DNA of 64,000 nt from Tubiluchus corallicola (taxonomy: Eukaryota; Priapulida; Priapulimorpha; Priapulimorphida; Tubiluchidae): positions 45,001-109,000 of the forward strand of contig JAQGDQ010000297.1 of assembly GCA_030141605.1 (NCBI GenBank), read 5' to 3'. This document shows, piece by piece, positions 27,601-42,600 of this stretch. Numbering within the stretch: position 1 is the stretch's first letter; each line of letters opens with the position of its first letter. The position numbers and the translations under genes are program-made. Below the pieces are notes generated by a model, which saw only the letters and a program-made list of their open reading frames with translations, was not told where the DNA came from and ran no database searches.

Positions 27601-30600
27601 GGACATACGGACGGACAGACGGACAGACGGACAGGCGGATGGACGGATAAAGAACCGAATATAGATGTAGTAAGTGCTCAAATCTCATATCTTAAGATCG
27701 CATGGCAGCAGTCCCAAAATGAATGCATGAAAGAAGTATACTTACAATGTGATGAAAAAATACAAAGAAAATCAAAACAACAAAAAAAAGACAATGCATG
27801 AACAATATAAAAACACCAAAGTTAGATTTCAACAATTGGTTTTAACATCATATACATACGTGCTTAGACAGGAACGCCAGCTAAAGCCAAGGAAAATGAG
27901 CAGGCGCTAGACTCTTACGTTTGCTAGCACTTGACTCTACCAAAAATGATCGTAATCCGATTATTATAGTCAGGAAATTAAGAGTCGGCACAAGTTAACA
28001 GGAAATTGACGAACAGGCACAAATAATAACAATTTGAAGATCAAGCATAAAGCCCAATAAAAGACACCTTTAAAATGGTAAAAAATGTTAATTTCATAAT
28101 GCAAAATATAATTTGTACCAATTCATCCATATAACTGTATTGTGATATGCAGAGTAAACATACAATTTATCAAATATATCATAAAGTAGTTCTGCCAGCC
28201 CATATATAAAGGATCCTGTTATTTTTCGTGTAATAACATCATAGTTGGAATATTAAAATTTACAAATTTTTCACTTATGCTGCATCTTCCCAAAATATTG
28301 AAGAGTCTACGAAATGCATTATTGTCAGCTACCTTTAAAAAGTGTAGTTGTATTGGAAAAAGTTGGTCCGTAGGGCACATGCGTAAAATTGACACGCACA
28401 CGATTTGAACATTATTATTTTCGTATTTACACAACATTTGGAGAACTTAATTAATAAAGTATTTGCTCGTAGATAAAGACCTTTTGACTGCGCTTTTATA
28501 GCCTCGTCATCACGTTAATCACTAGTGAATAAATAATCTAAATAATCATAAGAATTACAATATTTAAGAGGAGAGTTATTAAGCCAAAATATGGGCCAAA
28601 TCCTGGGTTTGCAGAATTTACCATTTATAAGAATGCATTTGGTCTGGTTGTACTAAATATAATATCGCGAGAATTAGCAAAATTCACACAACAGTCGATT
28701 AGCAATTGCAAAGCAGCACTACTAGGTGCAAGGAGTACTATGTCATCAGCATAAAATAAATGATTTCTACTGAGATTACCAATCTTACAGCCAAGACCCA
28801 AATACGTCAGCGTAGAACTGAGGTCTTCTACAAACTACATACACACTAAATAGGCAGGGAGACAAAACATCACCCTGCCTAATACCGTTTATTATGTTAA
28901 AGACTTCTGACAGTTTATTACCCCAAGACGCCTGAACAGTTTGGCTTTGTTACCAACTTCGTAGAAAACGTAACAGCAAACGTGGCATTACACACTGCAC
29001 GAGTTTGGTGAAGAGTGTACTGTGGTTGACCCTGTCAAATGCCTTGCTGGCATCTAAGAAACAAAGGTAGACAGTCTGCCACTATCAGAGTAACTAGAAC
29101 ACATTTCTTTTAAAGCATAGATAGCGTGAATAGTACTACGTTTTTGTTTGAAACCAAACTAAGTACATGAAGGACTAAGTACATGAGCAGATGATCAGAA
29201 TTACAGACTCAAATATTTTTCAAGCACATCTGGCAATCGCTGCAGGCCTATAATTGTTCCAATCAGTTAAACTTGATTTTCTGTCTTTCACCATTGGATT
29301 AATAACAGTGTATAAAGTTGGAAGGCAGGTGACCATGGCTGTAAAACATGATGATACAATGTGAATACATAAAAGCTTCCACGTTAATACTACCAGTGCC
29401 AGCACTTTCACCCCTTTTCATAGTTTTCAGGGTATCATTAATATAAGAGGCATATATAGTTATATCATCAATTTTGTAGGTCATTTCATTAGGATAGTTT
29501 TCAGTTTCGTTATTACAACAATGTTATTATTAAAATTAGTTACAGAATTAAGAATCTGTTTATATCGTAAATCACAATTATTGGAAATATTTTGACAGTC
29601 AGTAATGTTACCCATGACACCAAGTTTACTACAGATACTGCAAGCATTTAAACAATATAGTTTCTGATAAACGATTTTCTATAAAGTTGCAATTGTGAGT
29701 GAAAAGGTAGTGATGAAAGCAATAAAAAACCGATACATCAGGTAGACAACTGAGGAGTTTTTCCAAACAATCGCCACATTGAGGCAGCCGCAAGCAACTG
29801 TGCTGCGACGCTTCATGGTTACGGGCATCAAGCGTCGCATTTCTTTGTATGGTCATGGCGTGGCTTGCAGGCATCTAGGCCTCCTTTGCTTCACAGGAAG
29901 ACAAGTGAGCTTAATTTGTACTGTACAGCAGCAGTTATTGAGTAGAGGCGGTAATAGTTGTGATATGCATGGCAGAGTGTGTCCATTACGGCTATTAAAG
30001 TGTAGCAGGCATAATATGATCAAGGCTATTTGAATTTACATGAGTGGACAAGACTATGAGTGGACATCGCTCGACACCAACGACGAAGCCCGTAATATTT
30101 TTGATGCGCATGCGCCCCTCACAGAGCATTCTCGCTGGCACAGAACATTAATTTCACTAGCGAAGTATAACAGTGGAGGAAGTATTGCTAAAGTAGAGTC
30201 TACTGTGCATTCGAAATGCTTTCCTTAGTACTTAAGGAGTATTTTGCTTTGTTTGTAAGGGTAAACTAATTCTTCAATTATTTTTAAGTGCATAGCTTGC
30301 CTGTTATCCAATATAACAACATAAGTTTTTTAGAAGCGAGTTTTTGCTTTGTTTGTAACATTATAAAATCTGCTATATCACTAGAAGACGTGAAGCAGCA
30401 CCAACGTTATAATTTAATAAGGCAATAACAATAAAATGTCATGTACTTGCATGTAATTAACGTGTTTTCTAGCACCTGTCACTAGCTTCAAATATTAGGC
30501 CAACTGGAGGAAATTTGTAAGCAGATCAGCGCGCTTGCCTTCTAATGAAATACAGGATTTCATTGTAGTTTTAGTGTTAGCTTTAAGTTACACGCATTAA

Positions 30601-33600
30601 AAACCGATTGTAGAAACCGAGAAGTGTTTACCGTAGAGATAAAGCAAATTAAATAATACCGAGAAAGGACAGGATGCATTTTTTCACAATAATGAAATAA
30701 GTGCGACCCAAAATGTTGTTAGTTCATTTGAAACTTGAAATATTAATTTAAATAAACAATAAAATTAGGCTACATTTCTTCTAAATAAAACACATAGCAT
30801 TAAATTAATAATAATGAACCGTTTGAATAAAAGCTTAATAGTATTTTTTTAATTATCTGACAGTTCTCTAGGCTAACAACTAAAGAGGCCAGTGAGCTAA
30901 TACGACCAAATACAGGTTTGCACTAAATTAAGTATAATTGATGAAAAGCATGGAATGGCTTAAAAATGATGCAAATCTTTGTAAATAAAATAAGAAATGT
31001 GTGATTTATTTTTGGCTTTCATGTGCTAGTTTGAAATGATCCACCTGTTCCAATATGTAAGTTTGTAATTTTGAATAAAATAAATGATCATTTTTAGACT
31101 CAGCTCAGTGCTTCTGCACTTTCAATGGAACGAAGTTATTTTAATATGAGCTTTAGAATGTATAAATTGGCTTAGATACATGTCTTTATTTTGCTTCTGT
31201 TAATATTTTACTTTGTTTTTATTAATTTTTGTAATAATTATTGTAATTTTAGTCAGTCGTAATAATGCCTATTCGAACTAATGTAGTACATATATATGTA
31301 TATACATCAAAATCGGCTTTAAATAAACTATTTACTTACTCACTCACTCACTCACTCACTCACTCACTCACTCACTCACTCACTCACTCACTCACTCACT
31401 CACCCACTCACTCACTTACTCACTTACTCACTCACTCACTCACTCACCCACTCACTCACTTATACTTTCTTATATCCCCTCGCCTTAACACTGCAGATCG
31501 ACGACAGCAAGACTTTTGTTCCTAAAATCGAAGCGTGAAACAGCTCTACTGTATTGTACATCGATTACTGTATTGTTGAGAAATGATTTGAATTATTCTT
31601 AATTGGCACAGAAATATGAAAAATGTCCCTTTTTTCACCTCTTCTCCCTTTATCCCTCCCTCCCTCCCTACCTCTCTCACTCCCTCCCTCTCTCTCTCTT
31701 TCTCTCTGTCTCTCAACCTGTTCCACTTTCTCCGGGTATGCTTATGAAAACAAAAAGGCGAACATAAATACATTATATATATATAGTATATACAAGTATA
31801 TATTATAGACCCAAAAAAGTTGCAAGTTTTGTGTTTTAGTTGACCTGAATCTTTTAAAAGTGTGTTTATCGAAATGAAAATGAAACTTGGCTTTTGATCC
31901 AGTTTCTTTGTCGACGTAATTTACAAAAAACCCTGAGCTAAATTCTCTAGATCTTAGCATATGGGAAAATTTTAATTGTACCATACACTCTCAGTCAGTG
32001 CAAGGAAGACAAAGACGTTCCTGAACTGAAAAAAAGTTTTGCTTCAAGAATGGACTAAACATCCGCAAAACAGTATTACTTCAGTTATTCGGCTTACTGA
32101 CCTAAGTTATAAAGAAATATCAAAAGCTGAGTTTCTTTGTATGTAAAACAGTAAATTTTGGACATTTACCTTTTCTTGGTTATGGAAATACAGTTTTAAA
32201 TTTCATATATTTCAAAATCTCAGCAAAAACAAAACATAAAACTTACAACTAATTTTTTATAGTGTAATATTACACTCTCTGAAATTTTTACGCCTTTTGA
32301 GTTTGTTTTTTGTTTTATTAAAGAATTTGTAGGAAATGTTTTGTTCTGGACGATTCTGTGATTCACCGAAAATCCGTAGTTCAAAAAGTACGTTGTAAGT
32401 TAAATTACTCAAAAACGAGTAATCTGCGATTCTCAAATTTATTCAATCTGAACAACATCTGAGGGTTCAAGGAACTTGTTGGACAAATTGAGTAATTTAG
32501 TTGAAAGCTGAAATTGGGTATCTTGACAATGTAAACGAGTCAGGGATTTCTTGTTGTTGAATTGAAGGAGGTCCAGCATAAATACGTCTCTGATTCAATA
32601 AAATGAAAAAAACGTATTCTAATGCAAGTTGTTATGACTGGGCAACGTATTTACCTCAATATGAGTAACCATCGTGCCCAGTTGTTGAGAGATTTTCACT
32701 CAAAGTGAACTATATAGGTTTATTCATTAACTGTTTTCAAGCACCTTACAGCATAACTGTAATAAGAATACTTTGTTTTAATAAAGAATTGCTAGTTTTA
32801 GAATCTTTGTTTCTCATATTTTTATTGAAGTGATCGGCTATGTGACCTTTGGCCAACAGTTACTGCTGATATTGTTTTTTATTTCATCTTCAACTTGAAG
32901 TTACCATCTTCAAGCTATTGGGCGTCGCTTCGCAACAGCAAAAGCGACGGCAGTAATTATAGATCGTTGGAATTGAGATGATTCCCCAGCTTCCGCATCT
33001 GAGAGCAGTGATTAGCCTTCATTAGCTCGTCCCATCTGAGGAATATCAACAAACCCTTGTGTAATATGTCAGGGAGCTTTAGAAACGAAAAAATACGTCA
33101 CACGGGTCAAATAATTAATAAAACAGATGCAATTTTTGCTTTATGCAGAACTATAAATCGGTATTTGGTCATAGTAAGCTCATCCTTATCAAGCGAAGAA
33201 ATATTGACGAGTTTTGTAGAAACACTCGTACATCAGCCCTTTAAGAACAAGAAGACAATTTGGTGGCGTAATGGAAGTTAACTGATAAATCTCAACACAA
33301 ATAGGTCAATTTGATTTTCACAAAATCTTATTATTTTATAGAGTCAGCATGAGAGATGGCAAAGCAATACTGCTGATGCGCAGGGTTATATTTGCTTCTA
33401 TAGTTTGCTCCTAAAACAAGTTTGACTCAACGCATTGGTCGAGGAACGAGCTTAGTTCAAGATCTTGGATTACAAATAACGTCAATGCTTCCACCTTGAA
33501 TTTAAGAAGGCAAATCGAAAATCCGACTCGGTCAAACGACGCAGTTCATTCAAGTATACTTTTTGTAAAGTTTCACGATGATCTATTGCGAATTGGCAGA

Positions 33601-36600
33601 GCCTTGCGCTTTTGCTTAAGTGGTGATATAGCCTCCGTTTTGAATTCGCAATGGCGAATTGGAAACTCAGGCTTTTTTCGAAAATAATGTTGTCGCCGCC
33701 AACCTTGAACTTCAATTAGCGGATCGAAAATTATGATGCCGTCAATCCATGCAACATTCATTCTAGTACATGCCTGCAAATCCATTGCAAATTTGCAGAG
33801 CTTTAGGCTTCTTTTTTCGAAAATGATATTATTGCCGCCATTTTGAATTCCAAACGATGGATCGAGAATCCGACTCCACCAGTCGATGCAGAATTCGTTC
33901 TAGTATATTCGTCGACGATCATCTGCAAATTCACAGGTGTTTTTCAAGAAGGCAATCCCCTAACAACAAGAACAATAACAATGGACCAATAACCGTGTAC
34001 TAACAAATGCTATAAGATTACACAATACGAATTCTAACAAGTGTGGTCATGCGATATAGGATATATCCATAGGTTTTATGATAGAAAAATGTAATTTCTA
34101 CGTCATTATGTAGTCAAAATGCAAAAGTGCTTTGTAATCTGACTATCACATTTCACTACACTTTTATGCAGTTTCTTTTAGAACACCCTATATTCTTACG
34201 TTTCGTAGCTAAATTAAGGAATAAAGCATGTTGCATAAGAGCAAAATGTGTCCATAAGTGACAAGAATCTAAAGTAACCTGCGCTTTTTTAAACTTGGAT
34301 TTGCAAATATTGGCTATCCTACAGAAAGGGCGGTCAGCAAATCTGCAATGCTATGTGAGATGTTTACAAAATTTCTGAGCCTATCTCCTTCAAAAAATTC
34401 TAACAAAAATAGTTTGTCATGTAGAGAAATATAGCAACATGTTTAATTTCTAATTCTTTCCTAGGAAGTATTCTCCAAGGAAGTATTCCCTTCCGGAACT
34501 TTTCAACAGAAATGAAACGAACTGAGTTGAAAGTACTGAAATAGGATAGGATTTTACTGCTATCACCTGCCCTATGCAGATGGCTACAGGGATTTCAATA
34601 GCTTACCAATATTTATAGTGATTTTGCTGTTGCAAAACGTGAAATTATTGTGAACACTGAAGAAACAAAAAAAATTTATGCACAAAGCCAACTTGTAGGA
34701 AGTTTCTGCAAACGTTTATCTAAATAATCTATTTTTAGAAAATCTAAGCCGAGAAGTATCTTAGCCATATCTTTCATCATGAAAACAGGCATGTTCGTGA
34801 CATTGATAGACAGTGTGCTTTGTTTTATATAAGGTCAAACAAATTGATAAGAAATTTCTCAAAATATAGGGCAGACGTAAAAAGGAGATTGTGTCGCCTT
34901 GCCCAACTTTTACTACGTGGCTCTATGGTAAAAATTTCATGATTATAGTTTTAATCATATAAATATAGCATACAACAAAGGCATATGTGTAAAAAGGCCA
35001 ATATGACTTTTAGTATAACTTGACTTGTATATATGAACGTTTTAAATTACTGATGCTTTATTGTGTATAATGCAATTGTGAATGAAATGTCGGGGGGGGG
35101 GGTGATTGTAGATGCTGCATATTATAGTGTGTTTTACTAATTTTTGAATAGAAATTTTGGACGATGTTGTATCTTTTATTTTGTACATTTTTAACTACTG
35201 TTTCATGTGAAAGAAATTCTGATATAAATTCAAATTCATTATTTTAATTTTTTAAATGGAATGAAATGAAATAAATTAAAATGAAATGCTGATCTGAAAC
35301 AATGTGCGCGAAGTCATTGTGTCGTTAGAAGTAACGTCATTTTCGTGTCTGACGGTTATTAAAAAATTTTATCATTGAGATCTTTTATCAAATGAACAAC
35401 TGAACGTCTCTAATTCTGAAAGAACTTCATCTTGGAGAGTAGCCAAGGATCGAAGCGATTGGCAGCAGAAGACAGTGTCATGTCCTTAGACGAATGAACA
35501 CAGTTATGATAATATGATGGAATGAACTGAAATACTACCTAAAGTATCTAGAAGGCTAATATGCTATTGTTCTACACCATCTTCTGAAAAATCACGTAAC
35601 GTAGTTACGGAAATAAACGTTTGTAGTTTAACTACTGGATGGAGGGTGAGGGTGGGGGGCTCTGCGTACATCGCAATGTTTACATAAACCAGATCTAGTA
35701 GCAAGGTTGAACGAAGCGTCAAAAATTAAAGGGTGTTTTTAAAATTAAAGTGATAAAAATATGGGAAACGCAAAATAGTGTAAATTGCGTTTGAGTCGAG
35801 CAATTTGCATAAAGATCGTTTACATTGTTTGTTTTTTGTGCACTGTCATGGAAACGGAAACTAGATGCCTCTTGGTGGCTATAAGGCGCTTTTTAAGGGC
35901 ACTTTTTAAGTTTTTCAATAACCATGCAAATAAAGGCACAAATGTGAACCTCAATCATTAAAAGTCCTATGACACTATTTTTTATGTTATTTCCTTTTAT
36001 AGCGTAGGCGGAATTACATATTTCTTAACTTTTAAGACAGTTCTCATGCGTACTTTTATGTGATATTGTTACTTAAATTGCGCGCCGTTGGCGCTGCGGC
36101 GAATACTACCGCCATGACACTCAATGCTCTGACGTCACGTTAGGAAGAGCTTACTGAGAAGTACAGTAGACAGCAAGTGTCTACTAGGGTGTCATAGGAC
36201 CTTTAAACAAACGTCATAGACGTTTGTTATGTCATACTGTAAGCCTACTCTCCATGAATTTAACTGATTCATAAAGTTTGATAGAATGCACGTTACTCTG
36301 ACGTGTTCAAACATTTATATAATCGCACAATTGTTTAAAATAACATGTTGTCATGATGTCACGCCATCATCATGCTGCCATTACATAACTTCTATATGGA
36401 ACACAAGAGCCTTAAGCTTTAATTTTTTGCCTGTAACAAGGTATTTTCTGCTCACGTAATTGGTCGTATGAGCTCAAGATTGAGTCCCAGATTTTTTTAA
36501 AAACCACTTTGTTAGTTTTCCAAAAGAATTATGTTTTTATCTTAACTTGTTTATGTGTTTTTATTGCACGATTGCAGAAATTGTAGAAAGTCATGTTTGT

Positions 36601-39600
36601 GGAAAACCTAAAGTGACGAGCACGAATCTGTGTATAATCTGCAGCGAATTAATTAGTGTAATTTATCGCCTATATTACCCACAGGATTCATTACCATCCA
36701 CGTTGCGTGCTCTGAAGCAGCAACGCTGTTTATCTTTATCCTCCTTCAATATTAATTTTTAAAATGTTGCTCGCAATAAATGATGGCTGTGATTAATGCA
36801 GTGCTATTATAAATCATCTAACTCACATTACACACACACATTGGTACCTCATTCACCTTAAATAGGAGCACCTGATCTTATATTTCTATTAGCAAGTTTT
36901 TATATGATTATTAAACGGTGTGTAAATGTGTGTAAAAGTTTAAAATCAACAATATGATATATAGGAACATTTTGTAGGTGCAAATTGACGCATGCACTAA
37001 CTTAACAATGAAATCTGCTTAAAACAGGAATATGTGTGAGTTTGAATTTTTAATTAAATAGTTATAAAATCTAGTCCCCTTATTATTTCATGTGATATTT
37101 ACGGGTAAGATGCCTATTATGTTGTTTAAATCAGCAAATCACATGTTTTTGTGTTTCTGTGCTTTTTAGAAGCTGTGACTGGTCGAAATAAATAGTCTAG
37201 AGTAAGGCAGGTGAAGATTACGCGTGGGCTGAGATGACTTTTATCTCCCAACATAGTCTTTTGTACTGTATAAGTAAGGAATATTTAATCAATGAATCGA
37301 TCTCAAAGTTACCTGTTTCTGAATCCTTCAATATGCTAATGTAAAACGTGGATGCCAGGAAGGTAGCGTTTTAAGCATTTTACTTTTTGTAGTGTTTACA
37401 TAAATAATATGCCTGATATAATCGGTTGTTCAAATTCTAAACTTTTATGCGAATTACGTAGAGTTCATCATGTCGCTGCTTCGTAAAAGGGATAGCAGCT
37501 GTAGCGGATAGTCCTATAGGCTGAAGCCTAAGGCCCGGGATCAAAAGGGGCCCGGCAAAATAATCGCTGTAATCGTGTTTATATAGTCCTAGTCCACAAC
37601 TCAAGGATCAAGAAGATATAATTTTTATCACAATCGGTGGGCAAAAACTCACAAAATTAAACAAACTTACAAACGACGAGAGCTCCACAAAAACACGTCA
37701 GCTCAGCAGTGTAGCAACATTTAAAAGGCCCGTTCCAAGCTCAAGCCTAAGGCCCATAAAATCATAATCCGCAAAATGGGATAGCAGGGCAAGTTTCAAA
37801 TGATAATCGAGCTAATTAGTAAAAACTGTGGTGTCTTGACTAAATTTTCCGTTTAACTTATTTAAATAAACAAGCTAACGACCTCGATATGTAACAGTCA
37901 CCTAAGACTTGCATTTTCTGCTCATAGTTATAAGATCATACTTATAAATAGGCATGTTGTTTGCCGTGCGTGCAGACAAGAACTATCTACTAACTGCATA
38001 TATCTGAAACTTTGATTAAGAACTTCGTTAAGGAAATTTTAAAGTGTAATTTTAATTTGAAAAATGTCCAAGCAAAAAGCTGTATTACGTTTAGCTAATT
38101 GAAAGACTTATACATAACCGAAAAAGAAAACGACTAATAATTTAAAATGTTTTCGTCAGCTGGAAAAACGTCAATGTTTCACTGTCCCTGTGTGCACCAA
38201 AAACGTCACAGGTTCACCAGAAAATCGTGTTATTCATCTTACTGACATATAAAGTAATTTATTCTGCACTATACGAATACTGCTGATTATTTTTCGAACA
38301 TTACGCAATGGTATTTAAACTTGTTTTACACGACTTACCATTATAACTGTCTTTAACTGTCATCGCGGGAGTTTAATTTCACAAATTTTATAAGCATTAC
38401 TGCTAACGTAAGCACTGTATGTAACAAAACAGCATGAGTGACGTTCGTGACGTCAGCCGATACTATAAGACCTACCGAGCATCAGTGTACTCTCTTGTGA
38501 TTTAAAGGGGAAGAAAAGAAAATGTTTAAATATATCCCAAAGAGCTTTCTATACAAAGTTATATTAATTAGCATTATGCTCCCCTGTTTGAAAGATCTAT
38601 GTAATTGGGAAAGTAAATTCTTAATGTTGTAAATTAAAATATTCGCACCACCCGGTAAAATGGCACTACGTCTACAATCCAGTGTGCATCACTGGCTCAC
38701 CAGAAACGCATTCTTGTTCTTGCTGACAATATAAAGTAATTTAAACTTTTGCTTAGTTACCGCAGAGTGTGCTACAGACTTTTTCAAACTTTAGCAAGTA
38801 TTGTCTAAACTTGTTTCAAACAACTTATAGTTAAAATGGCTGCGCCTGACGGTCATCGAGTGAGCTTATGTTTACAAATCTTATACAACGTTGCTACTAA
38901 TACAAGCTCTGAGCCCAATTTGATAGTATGTATGTGGTACGAAATTTCAAGACGAAATTTTTAGCTTTATGTAAGAAGATTGCTTTAATAAAAACCGTGT
39001 TTGAAACGCGTGACGTTACTTTAGGGTTTGTGTACATTTCAGTACATGTAACGTAGGTTGATTTACTTACAAATTTAAGAGCCATTTGAGCTATGTGTTA
39101 TAATATCATTCACGCTGTAAATTTAAGGTGTCATAGTCAGAAACACGCTTAAAAATTGCGAGTTGGATACTGCAGATTTAAATGTTGTAGAAATTTCTTT
39201 TGCTATAAAGTCTGAAGATTAGAAATAATCTTCCAGTGAGTAATGCTCCACCAATCGGCATAGTGCCCAATTGATATTTTTAAGAAAAAAGACCATAATA
39301 CCAAAACTAATATTTTTTCATCTGTAAGTAGCTCTTGGTTCTTAGTGCTTCGTTACTTAACCTTTCTTTTTAAGCTATACATATGGATTTTGAACTCAAT
39401 TCCTTTTAAAATTTTACACTGTACATTATTTTGTTTAGGTGATAAGATTTTTCACGTGTATTGATGAAACTAAACTTTAAATAAATAGCCAAACAAACAA
39501 ACAAACAAAAATAAATAAATAAATACACAAATCGACAAATATATAAAAATATACTTGCGAGCTTGGCTTATAGTGCTGTCCATATCTGTTTTTAACCAAA

Positions 39601-42600
39601 GCTTGTTCTAAGCTAGGGTAAAACTCCTTCAACAATGTCCGCAAAAGAGTTAAGTTTCAAACTTTGTTACTTTCATTTTTCTCTTCATGTGTTCGTCCTC
39701 CTGCACTGTTTTGGAGGTAATAATCTCTTATGAAATGACTTTTCCAGTTGTGGTTTCAGAGTTAAGTATGTTGTGCTATTCTATTCTATTCTATTCTATT
39801 CTATTCTATTCTATTCTATTCTATTCTATTCTATTCTATTCTATTCTATTCTATTCTATTCTATTCTGTTCTGTTCTGTTCTGTTATTCTTTCTGTTCTG
39901 TTCTATTCTATTCTATTCTATTCTATTCTATTCTATTCTATTCTATTCTATTCTATTCTATTCTATTCTATTCTATTCCATTCTATTCCATTCTATTCCA
40001 TTCTATTCCATTCTATTCCATTCTATTCCATTCTGTTCCATTCTATTCCATTCTATTCTATTCTATTCTATTTTTCCAACTCTCCTCTATTCTAATCTAT
40101 GGTTTCCTTTATGGCAGTATGGCACTCTTCAAGACGGAGTCCATCATTCACCGGTTGTATCTGATTAATGTATGTGGGCGTGGCATGGAGGAACCCACAT
40201 TATTATCAATAACAAATCACTAAGATGAGAAACCGTTCTGTTTTGTCCTGTTCTGTTCTGTCCTGCCTTGCCCTGTCCTGTCGTGTCCTGTCCTGTCCTG
40301 CTCTGTCCTGTCTTGTCCTGTCCTGTTCTATTCTGCGCTGTCCTGTTCTGTTCTACGTTCTGTTTTGTTCTGTGCTGTTCCGTTGTGCTTCATTTAGTTC
40401 CGTTTCGTTCTGTTCTAATCTGTTGTATTCTGTTTAGTTTCGTTCAATTTCTTTTCACGCCGTTCCGTTCCGTTCCGTTCGGTTTTTGGTGTGTTCTCTT
40501 TTATTCTCTTGTTTTCTACTCAATTTGTTTTCATGCCACACATCTTTCTGGAAAAACTGTGTCAATTCGTCGCACCATTGCCGTGCAGTTAGGTACAAAT
40601 GGATGACAGCGACATATATTCGCTTTTGTTCATTCACCTGCACTTGGATGACCGGACATCCTCTCTTCGTTCAAAGCTTACTTTAATTTTCTCTTGGGAA
40701 TATTCTACACGGCACTAATGTCATAGCACTTGTTCCAACCATTTTGCCTTGCTTCGTAAGTTACTTTTACGCATGCGCAGTCACTACACGTACAAATAGC
40801 CTAAGTTGACAGTCGTGGTAATCCTGAACTTCTGGCAGCGGTCCTCTGCATTAAGAACCTCATCCCGCTTCCAGCCTCCAATATCCTGTTGCTAAATCCA
40901 CAAAAAGGAAAACAGTGTTCAATTGCAGCAACAACAATCTAGGTTTGATTAAGAACACTGCTTTGCTTTACGGTCGATACGTAATTTTATAATATATTGA
41001 GTAAAACCAATACGCTGCCATCGCAAAACTTCTTACGACTGCCACTTACTACAGATGCACTAACTTCAAACGCCATTAGCAAGTTCTACGCCTTGCGATA
41101 GTTGTTTTCCTAGAAAATTAAATTGCAATGTTCTAGAATTATTACGAATTATAGCCATTAAGGCTTCTTACTAAAATAATCTGTTGAAACTGTAAGTTTT
41201 CTTTCTTTTTGGTCTTTAGTCTTTGCAAATGCAATAAAAAGGTTGTGTTATGTTCGTTAAGAAAGGGAAATTTGTCTTACTTGAGCAACTGCGTAAGTAT
41301 ATAAGCAATTTGATTCTTAAAGACATTACATTTTTTAAAATAGGCCTATCGACAACGAAAAAATAAAAAAAACACGTATCTTTAAACTGAGGCGTCGAGG
41401 TTTTTCATTTCTAAATTGTGGATTTTTTATTAAGCAAACAGACAGGTTATACAAAAAACTCAACAACAACTCTTAACTATGTACATTCATAAAAATAACT
41501 CGCTAGCGGTCACTTTTATGTCGTCCTCTTCTTTTTTCTTCTAGTCAGTTTGAATAAATATTTCACTAGAAAGTCTGTACTACTTCGAAGAGTTAGACAA
41601 TACGTTAAGTGCTTCCGTTCACGCTCAGGTGAGCAGCTGATTTGAATGTGACAGGTAAAGCTGAAAGATTTTAATGAAATTCTTCAAGCTGGCACTGTCA
41701 GGTGTTACACGCCTCAAGGCGCACTTCAAATGCGTCGACATTTTTAAATTTTTAAGTAATCCCCGTAAACTGGCCTATCATCAGCAGATCATCTGAGTAA
41801 ACTATACAGTAAACCAGCTGAGCGTGGATATTCATCACCATCATCATTATTATTACTATCGTCAATGACATCACAATCACTGCAGCTGCAAAGAACTCAA
41901 CGGCAAGAATAAGAGAAACAACAGCAATAATAACATAAAAAAACAGCAAAAGCAACAGAAACAACAGCAAAAACAACAGTAACAACAGCAAGAATAACAG
42001 AAACAACTGCAAGAATAACCGAAAAAACAAGGCTATAAACCCAACAGCAAGAACAACAGAAACAGCAGCAAGAACAACAGAAACAGCAGCAAGAACAACA
42101 GAAACAACTGCAACAACAACAGAAACAACAGCAAAGACAACAGAAACGATAGCAAGAATGACAGAAGCAGTAAGCAACAGAAACAACACCAAGAACAACA
42201 GGAACAACTGCAAGAATAACCGAAAAACAGCAAGGCAATAAACACAACAGCAAGAACAACAGAAAGAACAGCAACAACAACAGAGACAAAGTAATGAAAA
42301 CGGAAGCAATAGCAAGAACAACAGAAACAACAGTAAGTACAACAGGAACAACTGCAAGAATAACAGAAACAACTGCAAGAATAACCGAAAAACAGCAAGG
42401 CAATAAACACAACAGCAAGAACAACAGAAACAGCAGCAAGAACAACAGAAACAGCAGCAAGAACAACAGAAACAACAGAAAACAGAAACAACTGCAAGAA
42501 CAACAGAAACAGCACCAAGAACAACAGAAGCAACAGCAAGAACAACAGAAACACCAGCAAGAACAACAGAAACACCAGCAAGAATAACAGGAACAACTGC

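Noticed and set aside
29629-30228. Moderately GC-rich open frames on both strands next to the LINE relic
   Set aside because: No family motif, frames overlap on opposite strands, and I could not tie them to the LINE or to the Ig gene.
37490-37790. Repeated AAGCCTAAGGCCC boxes suggesting a transposon
   Set aside because: Two short matches in the same region but no clear inverted ends or target duplication.
39687-40606. Open frames encoding FYSIL-type and similar repeats
   Set aside because: Produced by the TTCTA pentamer satellite, which lacks stops in several frames.
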